Notes under the pieces: model-generated
What the model was told of the DNA's origin: nothing
Databases searched by the model: none
The model's input: only the letters and a program-made list of their open reading frames with translations
In this document: piece by piece, positions 1 to 11,800 of the stretch
Layout of the letters: every line of letters begins with the position of its first letter
Position numbering within the stretch: the first letter of the stretch is position 1
Position numbers and translations under genes: made by a program
Origin: Brassica napus
Taxonomy: Eukaryota > Streptophyta > Magnoliopsida > Brassicales > Brassicaceae
Direction of reading: 5' to 3'
Assembly (NCBI RefSeq): GCF_020379485.1
Contig: NC_063438.1
Span: forward strand, 5,228,024 to 5,292,023
Length of the DNA: 64,000 bases

Positions 1-409
1 TTCAGCAAACTTAACCTAAGCAAATGGGACCACAAACACACAATATTAATAATAGCCAAAACATACTCATGGATTAAAAAAAAAAACATGAAACCCAAGT
101 ATGTACCTGAGCAGGAAACTGTTTCCCAGTAGAGCAGAAAGCACCAGGCTCAATGTTGATCGCACCATCAGAACAAGCCTGAAACACACCATGCAGCTCC
201 CTACTCTCGAACTCAAACAAAAACAAAAACATCCCAGCTTTGACCTGTTTCACAAACCCGGCTTGACCCATCGGCAAACCGAAAAGCTCTCTTCTAAGGC
301 ATTCCCTTCTGGTGGAGCTGTTGGACATGAAGATGGCCCCGTGCTCAGGGAACTCTCCAGAAGCACCGTTGGACTCCTCCAGAAACTTCCTCCTCCTATA
401 CTTCGCCAT
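1..409 (-). CDS. DCD-domain protein, 5' end (partial)
   Basis: This is the start of a Development and Cell Death (DCD) domain protein; the rest lies beyond base 1. The start codon is the ATG at 409-407, directly after a splice acceptor that ends a 5' UTR intron. Coding exon 1 is 409-107 (101 codons) and ends at a GTAC donor. Coding exon 2 begins at 15 after a TTTGCTTAG acceptor and runs off the window, joining in frame as FPAQ-VKFAE. The DCD domain starts near residue 27 with GAIFMSNSSTRRECL and continues through LFGLP and ELHGVFQACSDG, which are hallmarks of this plant-specific family. Known members are induced by stress or during programmed cell death. Gene order suggests the orthologue of At2g35140. 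The family call is firm; the specific role is not known from the sequence. Confidence 0.85.
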
Positions 410-410
410 T

Positions 411-1222
411 GCTGTAGCAGAAAAAAAAAAACTAAAAAATAATAATAATAACAGACTAATTTTTCTACATTCACAGTAAAAAATCACAAGGTCATGTAGA
501 GGCAAAAACAGTAGGTAGATAAATACAAAAAAAACCAGAATCAAACATTTGAAACTAACACCACAAAGAGAAAAGAAAGTTAGTGTGACGCAATTGAACA
601 CTCAAACGAAATCAAACGCTCACCTAACTCTCTCTCAAGCTTACCACTGTTAATCAAAACAATCACGCAGACACAAAGATGCTTTAGCAGTAAAACTAAA
701 CAATAACACTAGAGGACTAATGCTCCTCCATGTAGAGAGCTAATACAGTAGATAGATTGAGAATCCATGGCCAAAGTACCAAAACGGTTAAGCCAATAAA
801 ACGATATAGTTAGTTACGTAACGAACATTAACACATAATCAAACAATCAAGCTCTACGAACGATGACGCGACGAAAATGATTACAGAGAGAATCGAAGCA
901 ATGTTAGCAATGGTGGTGAAGGTTAAGACCTGGATTGAGAGAGAAATCACGGCTTCGAGTTTTCCTACAAAAAAAAAAAAAAGGAAACAACAACAAACAT
1001 GCAAAACAACCATAAACGAGTCGATTGGAATCAAAAATCGAAAGTAAGACGATGAGAAATCGCGGCTAGGGTTTTTATACTTTTTAGGGGGGAGTGTCGC
1101 CGGAAGAGAGGGGGAGAGAATCGGAGCGAGGAGGCGATATGAAAAGTAACGCAAATATCGAGAGAGTTCTGTTTACGGTATGGGGGGGGGGTGTCTCTTT
1201 GTTTTCTTTCGGCTATTTATAA
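411..1222 (-). promoter_or_regulatory. 5' leader and core promoter region of the DCD gene
   Basis: On the minus strand the leader is interrupted by an intron ending in a T-rich tract and CAG at 412-414. Two TATA-like boxes are visible: TATAAAAA at about 1074-1081, next to an AAACCCTAG telobox-like motif, and TATAAATA at about 1214-1222. Which one is used cannot be decided from sequence. The region 830-1150 is CT-rich on the minus strand, typical of a plant 5' UTR. Confidence 0.4.
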
Positions 1223-1784
1223 ATATTCCGGATATTGCATTAACAAAAATCTTCGTAGCCTGTTGTTGCGTGTTGGCCCAAAAGCTTCTTTTTTTATGAC
1301 CCTTAGGATTTTTTTTGTTAAAATTTAAAAATAAATAACTGGATATAAATATAAAATATTGTTTACCAAAAATAAAAATAGTGAATGATAATTCAAATAT
1401 TAATATATTAAGACATAATTATAAAGAATACTCGTATAAGAAAATATCACAAAAGTTCTTAAACTTTTGGTACCAAAAGCAACTTTCAATCTACCAAATA
1501 ACACAGGAACATATCATAAGAGTGACATATCTGTCAATTCTTCTGTAGACTGTTAGCTGCAATTTGACTTTAATTGACACTAAAAACATGTGATTAATTA
1601 ATTGACTCTTTTGCGTTTCAAAAAAAAATTAATAGACTCTTTTAACAAATTTGTTTTTAAGTGGAAGTAGTTTCAAAAATTCATAATATTTTTCAGTATT
1701 TAAAAGTATTCAAAGTGGCTATTGAATCTGGAAAGGTTATAAACCTTTACCAGTTTTGTGTAAAATGACGTTTAATAATTAATA

Positions 1785-2035
1785 CTCTCTCCGTTCTATT
1801 ATAAGTGTCATTTATACATTTTTCACACGTATTAAGAAAATGATTGAAATGTATTTATGTTTTCTAATTGATCAATTTATTTGAGATAAATAAATTTATT
1901 TATTAGATCAATGCATTTTACAATTAATATTCAGCCAAAAATAAGTAAAAGTTTTATTGAAAATCTAAAACGATATATTTTATGTAACAAGAAAAAAATC
2001 TAAAATGACACTTTTAAAAAAAAAAACAGAAGGAG
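1785..2035. mobile_element. Stowaway-like MITE
   Basis: The ends are imperfect inverted repeats: CTCTCTCCGTTCTATTATAA on the left and the complement of CAGAAGGAG on the right. They carry the AAGTGTCATTT motif typical of Stowaway (Tc1/mariner) MITEs and are flanked by TA at 1783-1784 and 2036-2037. Length is 251 bp, AT-rich and without coding capacity. The surrounding spacer (1226-2480) is otherwise AT-rich with no gene visible. Confidence 0.6.
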
Positions 2036-2489
2036 TACTAATATTAATGCAATAGATGACAAACAAAAATATTCTAAATTAGGTTTTTCTAAAGCAATTG
2101 ATTTAAATAACACAATTGAGGATATCTTAACATATAACACTTCAAAAAATCGTTAATTTTCATTCTTCTATCAATTTTTTTAAAAAAATTATGTTTAAAA
2201 TGACTTAATTTTAACATTTGAAAAGTTTCTATATTTTATTTTAAAAACTATGATCTTGATATAATTGATTTGTTCCTGGAAGAAAATGACTTTTATTTAG
2301 ACATCTCAAAAACTATAGCGTGAAAAAAAACTGTATTTCTTTTTCCAAATAAGAAAAGCAAGACGACAAAATGAAGATGAAAGTGAAAACCTTTACGAGT
2401 CCTGAGCCTCTACTTAACGGATACTCTCATCCTTGCGACTTATTATCCTCCATCAACAACAACTCAAGAAGGAGAAGAGTATATTTCAA

Positions 2490-2498
2490 TATATATAC
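2490..2498 (+). promoter_or_regulatory. TATA box of the PPR gene
   Basis: TATATATAC lies about 30 bp before a CCACATCTCTC stretch that would be the transcription start, leaving a leader of roughly 20 nt before the first intron at 2539. If this TATA box is used, the ATG at 2371 (which opens a 68-codon reading frame overlapping the main start) is outside the transcript. Confidence 0.4.
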
Positions 2499-2536
2499 AA
2501 CAGCACTATTCCAAAGCTCACCACATCTCTCTGGTC

Positions 2537-5529
2537 ATGTAAGAACCCACTCTCACGCTGGTTTCTGAGATTGTGCCGGTTAATCTTATCTACTTTGAAG
2601 TTCCCTGCCTCCCTCTGAGGGTTTGGTTTACCGGTTTAGAAAGATGAGTGTAATCGATTATTGGGTGTTGTTATGGGTTTCTTTAGCACATTTTGAGACT
2701 TGGGGGGTTATAAAGAAAGTAAACAAAGCTCTCAACTGGACTTTTGATTGGCAGGTTGGTAGCTGGAAACGCTTTGAATTGCCTTTTCATTGACACCAGT
2801 AGCTTCCAGAGATATTTGAGGTTTGGAGTGACGCATTTCAATGGTGGTGGGGTTGTGAAAAGCTGTAGAAAGGAGGGGTTTGTCATAGATGAACGCGGGA
2901 AGTTAAAAAGATTCAACAAGAAGAAACTCTCCAGGAGACGATGTAAGGCTCCACATCATCAAGACAGTTCCTTATGATGCTCTATAAGATTTGAATGTTT
3001 TGTCTTTTTCAATGTAAGGTGGCTCTTTGAGAGGGAGAGGATGGAAGTATGGATCCGGTTTTGTAGATGGGATTTTTCCTGTTCTGAGTCCCATTGCTCA
3101 GAAGATTCTGAGCTTCATTCAAAGAGAAACTGATCCTGAGAAAGTAGCTGATGTCCTTGGAACTCTCCCTTCTACGCATGCCTCATGGGATGATCTAATC
3201 AACGTTGCTGTGCAGCTCCGTTTGAACAAGAAATGGGATCCTATTGTCCTGGTTAGCTTTCTTGGAGCCGTTTCAGTTTATGTGCTGTCAAACTTTGTCT
3301 TAAATGGCTAAAGCTAACATTCTTGTGTTAGGTGTGTGAGTGGATATTAACGAGGAGCTCCTTTCAGCCTGATGTGATCTGCTTCAATTTGCTTATAGAT
3401 GCTTACGGACAGAAGCTCAGGTACAAGGAGGCAGAGTTACTCTATGTACAGCTTCTTGAGTCACGCTGCGTGCCTACGGAAGACACATACGCTCTTCTTG
3501 TAAAGGCTTACTGTTTGGCCGGGCTTATAGAGAAAGCTGAAGCTGTTTTAATCGAGATGCAAAACCATCATGTTACTCCAAGTATGGTTTCTGCACCTTT
3601 GTAATGTTCAACTTGACTTGAGAGATTAGAGATAAAGATGTTATGTTGTTGTGTAGGTGCTACCGTATACAATGCGTACATTGAAGGATTAACAAAGAGG
3701 AAAGGAAACACTGAAGAAGCAATCGTTGTTTTCCAGAGGATGAAGCGGGAACGATGCAAACCAACCACTGAAACTTACAACTTGATGATAAATTTATACG
3801 GAAAGGTTTAGCTTTCATATGAACATAGTGTTTTTTTTTGGGAGATGTAATGTTCATGTTCATTGGGTTTTGTTGTCAGGCAAGCAGATCATACATGTCT
3901 TGGAAACTGTTTTGTGAAATGAGAAGTCACCAGTGTAAACCAAACATATGCACATACACAGCGCTAGTTAACGCATTTGCTAGAGAAGGTCTTTGCCAGA
4001 AAGCTGAGGAAGTTTTTGAGCAGCTGCAAGAAGATGGGCTTGAGCCTGATGTATATGTCTATAACGCTCTCATGGAAGCATACAGGTGATTAGTTATTAA
4101 CCTTATATTAGTATATTACCCTCCCAAGAAAATCATAAGAAACTTAAATGTAACATCCTTAAAATCATGAGACAGTCGTGCAGGTTATCCTTATGGTGCT
4201 GCTGAGATTTTTTCGTTAATGCAACATATGGGATGTGAACCAGACAGAGCATCCTACAACATCATGGTCGATGCTTATGGTAGAGCAGGTCTTCACTCAG
4301 GTAACACACAGTAAACATTAAGAGTCAGTACTGCATACATTCTCTGTTTTGATTAGGCAAGGGAGTTTGGTGTCCCATTCGGACTCGGTTCAGTTAATTC
4401 AGATTTTCGGTATAATGTTCATAAGTTTCATTCGGGTTTTACTAATTTTCGGTCAGGTTTGATTCGGTTCCTTCCGAGTTTGAAACTATCGGTTATAATC
4501 AATGTATGAAATTGTATTAAAACCTTTTTTAACTTAAAAGTTTGACCAAAAATACTCAAAATATATAAATTATTCAAAAATCTAATTATAAACTAGATAA
4601 ACTACCTAAATTAACTAATAGCATGCAAAATAATAAATAAAACAAACTACAAAAATCTTTAAAACACTTTTAAAATATTTAAATTAACTAGGCATAAAAA
4701 ATTAACATAGTTAACTAATTTTGGATATTTTTGGATCCTAATTCAGATTTCAATTCGAATTGTACACGAAAGCGAAAGAACCTAGTTCTTATGTCCCATT
4801 CATATATTTTTTAATAACGGTTCAGATCGGATTTTGGTTTTTTCAGTTCGGGTTAAAGTCCTGATTTCGGTTTCAGTTGATATAACTGTGTGTGTTTGAA
4901 AACCAGATGCAGAAGCTGTGTTCGAACAAATGAAGAAACTCGGCATATCACCAACGATGAAATCCCACATGCTGCTTCTATCAGCTTACTCCAGAGCCAG
5001 AGACGTGACAAAATGCGAAGCCATCGTGAAAGAGATGAGCGAAAACGGAGTAGAGCCAGACACATTCGTGCTAAACAGCATGCTCAACTTGTACGGCCGG
5101 TTAGGACAATTCACCAAGATGGAAAAGATCCTAGCCGAGATGATGCAGAACGGTCCTTGCAAGGCGGATATAAGCACGTACAACATCTTGATCAACGTCT
5201 ATGGCAAAGCCGGGTACTTGGAGAGAGTCGAGGAGCTTTTCGATGAGGTCAAGGAGAGGAAGCTGAGACCAGACGTTGTGACGTGGACCTCGAGGATGGG
5301 TGGTTACTCGAGGAAGAAGCTGTATGTGAAGTGTGTGGAGATATTTGAGGAGATGATTGATTCGGGTTGTGTGCCAGATGGAGGAACAGCTAAGGTGCTT
5401 CTTAAGGCTTGTGCTAGTGAGGAGCAAGTGGAACAGGTTACTGAAGTGATTAGGACAATGCATAAGAATGTGTCTGTGAGTTCTCTTGCCCCAAAGTTAG
5501 TGGCTAAGTCCTTAACTGTGTCTACTTAA
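2537..5529 (+). CDS. P-class pentatricopeptide repeat protein (At2g35130-like)
   Basis: PPR proteins bind organellar RNA; P-class members usually stabilise, splice or process transcripts. Coding exons: 2537-2538, 2755-2942, 3019-3251, 3332-3581, 3657-3805, 3880-4085, 4176-4300 and 4907-5529, giving 591 aa, the length I recall for Arabidopsis At2g35130. No ATG lies in frame in exon 2. The only start I can find is made by splicing, with AT at the end of exon 1 and G at the start of exon 2 (MLVAGNALN...). The first ~150 residues are basic and could hold a targeting sequence. After that come tandem 35-residue repeats such as PDVICFNLLIDAYG and PDVYVYNALMEAY. There is no E or DYW tail. The 606-bp intron 7 carries an AT-rich insertion with GGTTCGG-type repeats. 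Confidence 0.88.
4301..4906. other. Enlarged PPR intron with a degenerate inserted repeat
   Basis: This intron is about eight times longer than most others in the gene. Both ends carry TTCGG/TTCGGTT-rich sequence (about 4385-4500 and 4800-4880) around an AT-rich core, resembling the GGTTCGGG-type crucifer repeats near 41.6 and 44.7 kb. Terminal repeats are too decayed to define the element. Confidence 0.35.
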
Positions 5530-5757
5530 TAAAGTTTCGATCTTTATGTACATTATTCATGTTATAATATATGGTCTAGTGTCATAATCGCATAATGATT
5601 CAGAAAGTGATATTTATATGAATAAAGGTTTGGTTTTTATAACTAAAAAAGCAAACCCACCAAACCCTTTTGTCGTATTGATAAGCTGTTCGGTGAGTAC
5701 ACTCTCTCTATCTATCTCTGGTGTTGTGTCGGCGTTTTCTCGATCGCTACGAAAAAG

Positions 5758-6848
5758 ATGGCTGCTAGGTTATTGTGGGCTTCTAGGGTTGCTTCTCATC
5801 TAAGGATCTCCGTTGCCCAGCGAGGGTTTGCTTCCGGTGATTCTCTGTTTCTTGATTCGTTTCTCGTTGTTTGATGTTTGGTGTATAAACTGAATCTGAG
5901 ATTGTTCCTTCTAGAAATGATGGGTTTATGTGTCTTTATATCTGATCGGCTAATAAGTAAAAGACGGAGACTTTTGCATTTGTTGGATCGATTATCTCCG
6001 GATCGCTAATAGCTTTATGTCTTCGTAATAAAGTTTGGATTTTTTATGAAGGCAGTGTGATGTTCATGTGTTTTGCTTTTTTTCTTCTCGCGTTTTGGAA
6101 CTCATTGTTTGTTTGCATGAGTACACTCATTTTATCGGTGTGATCTTTTTGTAAAGTTAGTACCTTTTTTAACGAAGAAGGCTTCGAATGTAAGAAACTA
6201 TGTGTTTGTCTGAAAACAACTTGGTTATAGAGAAAGAAGACCATTATGTTTAATCTAATGTAATTAACCTTATTGGTCATTTTCTCTCTTTTTGTCTTGG
6301 TTTAGTGGTATTGAAGGATTTGAAATATGCTGATTCACATGAATGGGTGAAGATTGATGGGAATAAAGCAACCTTTGGTATAACTGATCACGCTCAAGAC
6401 CACTTGGGTGATGTGGTCTATGTTGAGTTGCCTGATTTGGGACGTTCGGTGTCACAAGGTGAGAGTTTCGGAGCGGTTGAAAGTGTGAAAGCAACTAGTG
6501 ATATCAACTCTCCCGTCTCTGGTAAGGTGGTTGAAGTCAATGAGGTGCTGACCGAGTCCCCTGGATTGGTGAGTCCTCTTTTAAAGTAATAGCACTGCTT
6601 CTATGTGTTAAACCGTGATAAAACTTTGACAATCTTGGTTCACTAGCAACCAATATAGATTTGATTCATCGACTAACATGTTGCTTATGTTGCTGATATG
6701 ATTTTGTTTGAACTGACAGGTGAACACGAGCCCATATGAAGAAGGATGGATCATAAAGGTGGAGCTGAGTGATGCGGGCGAGGTAGAGAAGCTGATGGAT
6801 TCAGACAAGTACTCTAAGTTCTGTGAAGAAGAGGACGCCAAGCACTGA
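5758..6848 (+). CDS. GDCH: Glycine cleavage system H protein, mitochondrial
   Basis: The H protein carries the aminomethyl group from glycine between the P, T and L proteins of the mitochondrial glycine decarboxylase complex, central to photorespiration. Exons 5758-5836, 6306-6568 and 6720-6848 give 156 aa, the usual plant length. Residues 1 to about 26 form a basic, Ser/Arg-rich presequence. The mature part begins [17 protein letters not shown]. The lipoyl-lysine is Lys88 in the motif [11 protein letters not shown]. The C-terminus includes [13 protein letters not shown]. Gene order points to the orthologue of At2g35120. All splice sites are GT-AG and nothing looks broken. Confidence 0.95.
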
Positions 6849-8580
6849 TCTTTTTTTTTTCTTCGGGAAGCTTCCACTGCAACAAGGATTGTGTTACACA
6901 AAATTTCGATATATGTAGATGGATGAGTCGAGATAATTCCGAAGATTTGGATCTTTGCTTCTCTCTTTAAGTATTGTTTTGAATAATAATGGTAGAGAAT
7001 AATAAGCTTTTGGCATTTACAATTTGATTTGATCTTTCATGGAGTTAACACATATTTGTTTCTAATTTGGCCTCTTTATGTTTTTTTTTTCCCCAATCTC
7101 TGCATCTGGGATCTTTAAGTGATAGAATTGATTCTTGAAAAGGTTTCTAACATGAGTAGAGACCAAAGGTCTTGAGCGACCGATCCGGCTGATAAATGCT
7201 ATTAATATCAAGGGACGAATGGCTCATATGAAGAAGGATCCATAGGCAATAATATATACTAAGATACATAATTTATATCTCTCAAGAAGTGTTGATACAA
7301 GATTCGGACCCGCAAAGAAGAATATAATGGAAGATTTATCACACGAATTAGGTAGAAATATATCAATCATACCAACCGCATGGAACTGTTTTCTTGTTCT
7401 TGTTTGGTTCAGGAATAAACCTCAAAAGTTGCAAGTTTTAACTGTGAAAGGAAACAAAATCTTGTGTGGTGTAATGATACTGTGCACGCACAGTGAGGAA
7501 AAGATTTGGGAATGATTGTTGCTTATTGTGGAAGCCAAGCACTCAAAATTGGCCGACAAAGCTACGGAGATGTACCTTGTAATACAAGATTCTTGCCTTG
7601 TCAACCCTAATAATTATTATTATTATTAGCACTAATATACAAATACAGTACTTTCTTGCTTCATATCGAATTTTAAGTATTTCTTTTATTTTAATTTATC
7701 TTATCATTTGTTCTTTGTCATGTCTTCCACTAATAATATATCTCGGAATCATGATTCATGAGGAAGAGCTGGAGAGAGCTGGAGGGTGGGTATTTTTTTA
7801 CCACAGTTATATTATGATTTACCTTACTACCTAAAGTGGGAAAGATAAGAACTCTAATCTCTAATCCATATGTTGAATCATTCAACCACTGGAGCTTCAT
7901 AAGCTACTATGTGTAGACTTGAAAAAAGAGATTGTATATAAACAAACGAATTATCTTTAAATCAATTCTAATATTGAAAAGATGGAATGTTTTTTTGTCA
8001 ACAGATGGAATGCTTGTTTAAATCAGGACAGTTAATTTGAAAAAGGAGCCGAGCTGCTAAAATTTGCAAATCGCCACGATGACATAATCAAAAACGTCAG
8101 AAACATAAATGATTAATTGAATCATACAGTAGTTTCACACAGTAATTTCAAAATAATTGACAATTAGTACACCTAAAAGCTGCTTTGTAGTAGAGGTAAT
8201 GATAATCACAAGTGGCATTTGTTGCCATCAAAATCACCTTTGATCTTTGAATTTAACTTACTTCCTGTATAAAGAGTTAAAGAGTAGTAAATTAGTTAAT
8301 GGACTTATCCTGCTCATCTTCGTCAAAACTTGGGAAACTTATTTATATATCTCAACCACCCAACAAGAGCATTTGTATATTTTCTTTTTAACAGAACTTA
8401 AATTTCAAAATAATAATAATAATAATAATTCCATTAAAATAATAGACTGTTTTGCCCTTCTTAATTCTGCTCGCTCTCACCGTCTTCGTCTCCTCCGGAG
8501 AAGATTGAAGAAACTCAGATCTGAACTCCAACACTCACCTGCGAGCAATTCTCCTACTTGACTTTCCCACATCGGAGCTT
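6849..8580. other. Intergenic region without a recognised gene
   Basis: AT-rich spacer between the H-protein gene and the NAP1 leader. It contains short TTA and AAT microsatellites (near 7610 and 8410). Short open frames at 7327-7515 and 7598-7834 have no recognisable domains and biased composition, so they are not called. The last ~110 bp, with CT-rich sequence near 8460, look like the NAP1 5' UTR. Confidence 0.5.
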
Positions 8581-8890
8581 ACTTCCTCAGGTAACTTCAC
8601 TCTTCACGAGACTCTTGCTTGACCTGGGTCTTAGTTATACCTAGCTCCTCGAGAAGACATCAATGGAGTAATAATCAATCGCGATTCGTAGCTTCTTAAA
8701 CTTGTTTAAGTTCGTATCCTATAGAACTTCACTCCAATTAGCTGACGAGGTGTTGTTGAGAATCACAATCACTGGGTTTAACATACAATCCTCGAGTCAC
8801 GATTCTCAGGAATGCAATCGTGTAATGTTGATTCTGAAATTGAGTTTCCCCTTACTTGCAGGACTCTCTTTTACTGGGGTTTGATCATTC

Positions 8891-11800
8891 ATGGCGAATT
8901 CCCGTCAATACTATCCATCTCAAGATGAATCAGCGTCTCCCACTTCAGTGAGATCCAGGGAATGGGAGGGTCCTTCAAGGTGGACTGAGTACTTGGGACC
9001 TGAAATGGCTTCATCAGTGTCGTCTCGAAGCTCCAAGCACACGACTTCTGATGGACATGTTCAGAGCTCTGCTGCCTCCACCAAGGCTTTGAACATACAG
9101 TGGGTAGTTCAAATGATCGAGGTTGCGGAGGGACTCATGGCTAAAATGTATAGACTGAACCAAATCTTGGAGTACCCAGATCCTGTTGGTCATGTATTCT
9201 CTGAGGCGTTTTGGAAAGCGGGTGTGTTTCCTAATCATCCGCGGATTTGCACATTGCTCTCGAAGAAGTTCCCTGAGAATTTTACCAAATCACAACTCGA
9301 ACGTGTAAGTTATGAGTTCGTTTTCGTATTAGGCTTAGTGTGTGCTTTTGTTGCTGTGATGGTAATAAGAAATGTGTTTTTTTTGCAATATTTATGCAGA
9401 TTGATAAGTTTTCGCTGGATAGCTTGCAAGATGGTGCTGAACTTCACTTACAGAGCTTAGAGCCATGGATACAGGTACCTATCTATGTGATATGTTGTTG
9501 TGGTCAATGTTCTGTTGTACTCATATTGTTCTTGAGGATAGTGAAGCATCTCGACATGCTCTATAGTCAAGCTTCTAAAAGTTTGCTCTATTCATTTCTT
9601 TCCTCCTCATAAAGGACTAGCTTTGTATATATATGTTCACGCATATATGATACCTAAGATATGGTTTTCGCCTGTAAATTGTATAAGAGTGGTATTTGTT
9701 AGCCTTCTATTTCAGTAGGGTTGTCTTCATTTTCCTCACGTCACCCATTTTTTCTTTCTTGAATCAGCTGCTGCTCGACTTGATGGCGTTTCGCGAACAG
9801 GCACTACGGCTTATATTAGACCTAAGCAGCACTGTGATTACTTTGCTGGTGAGTCAACGTCCCTCATCTGCGTAAAGTATTTACTTGCTTTTGGTTGAAA
9901 TTTTGAATTCTACTTTGAACTCATATCTTGGGTGGAGTATGAAAAACTTCGACATGTTAAGTTATATTTCTACTTGTCAAAATTTTGTCTGTGGGGATGA
10001 GGATATAATTTTTGTCTCTTTACTATTCATGATTAGCTCATAACTTAGTTCAGTGTTTTGCAGCCTCATCAGAACTCGCTTATACTGCATGCATTCATGG
10101 ATCTCTTTTGTGCATTTGTCCGAGTCAATCTTTTCGCTGAGAAGGTATGCTGAAAGCTTATTTGGATTGATTAACATAAATTTCAGTTAAGACATACGCT
10201 TCTTTTGTTACCAATCTCTAAGAATGTTTATTCTATCAAAGTAGATTCCTAGAAAAATGTTGCTGCAAGTCTACAATCTTCTGCATTCGTTATCAAGAAA
10301 TGATCGAGACTGTGACTTTTATCACCGGTATGAATTATTTTTTCCTTGTAGTGTCATTCGTTAATTTACATATAATCAATAGGCCAATTATCATGAACTA
10401 ACACTCTTCGTCTTTCATCCAGCTTGGTGCAATTCATAGATTCTTATGATCCGCCATTGAAAGGCTTACAAGAGGATTTGAATTTTGTCAGTCCGAGGAT
10501 TGGAGAGGTTAATATTTCGTCTTTGTTTGATTTGGTTATCTGGCTTATTAGGATTTCACTGGATTGTAAGATTTGAGACTGCACCTGCTATAACCAAATT
10601 AAAAATGAACGGGTATACTATGAGCTAATACTGGAATTGATACATCAGCACTAACAATGTTACCCATTTTCTTAGGTCCTGGAGGCCGTAGGACCCAGTA
10701 TTTTTCTATCTGCTGACACGAGGAAGTTGAGAAATGAGGGATTTTTAAGCCCATATCATCCTCGATTCCCAGACATACTTACAAATTCTGCTCATCCCAT
10801 GGTACGTCTGAACGCCTAGATACTTATCAACATTAAGACTAAAGATTCTCTGAATTAGTAGGATGCTAAAGTATTTCCCGTTAACAGTTTTCTTGTGTAT
10901 AATGTTAGTAACTGCATATTTTTACATTGTTGCTTCCTACAGAGAGCGCAGGACCTTGCAAATGTTACTTCGTACCGAGAATGGGTGCTACTTGGATATC
11001 TCGTTTGCCCTGACGAGCTTCTTCGTGTTACTAGCATTGATATCGCCCTGGTACAAATCTTTTTCTTCCTTTGGTTCTTGATTGAGATCTTGATAAAGAA
11101 GCACACAGTTATCTTTCACGAGGGTTGAACACAAATCAGAAATTATCTGCCTCTCTCTGCTGTTTTCGAAATTGGTTGTTTTTGGACTAGCTGTGTGAAT
11201 TTATGTCCTTTCATGTCGATTGTTAATTTATTTAAAGATTACTAGCTATGGAGTACAAAAAGCTTCCAGTTATATTTACAGATTGCCTGTTTATGCTGTC
11301 TTTAATAAATGTTTACCGCCCTGTTGGATTTCAGGTTGTGCTAAAGGAAAACTTAGTTGTGACTTTATTCCGGGATGAGGTAAGTTGATATCAAATTGTC
11401 TGCGACAAAGAGTTTTGGCTTAGATTGGTTTTCATTAGCTGACTATGTTAATCTAACCATGCAGTACATCATGTTGCATGAGGACTACCAGTTGTATGTT
11501 TTACCTCGTGTGTTGGAATCAAAGAAGATGGCAAAGTCTGGTCGGACTAAACAAAAGGAAGCTGATCTAGAATATAGTGTAGCAAAGCAAGTTGAGAAGA
11601 TGATTAGGTAACTCCATACTCTAGCTCCAGTTTTATGGCTTTATGAGCCACATCTAACTTCATAATCTTCATATGATACTGGAGAATTGTCGTTTTTCCT
11701 CCAAGGCTGTGATTTCAAGAATATTAGCTCTTGATTATACAATTTAATTATTGTTCTGGTCGCTGCTTTCAGTGAGGTGCATGACCAAGCCTTGCAATTA

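Noticed and set aside
828..1154. 108-codon frame on the minus strand upstream of the DCD gene
   Set aside because: It covers the predicted 5' UTR, leader intron and TATA region, starts close to the promoter and has low-complexity content.
7218..7236. CATATGAAGAAGGAT matches the third exon of the nearby H-protein gene
   Set aside because: Only about 15 bases match and the flanks do not align, so chance cannot be excluded.
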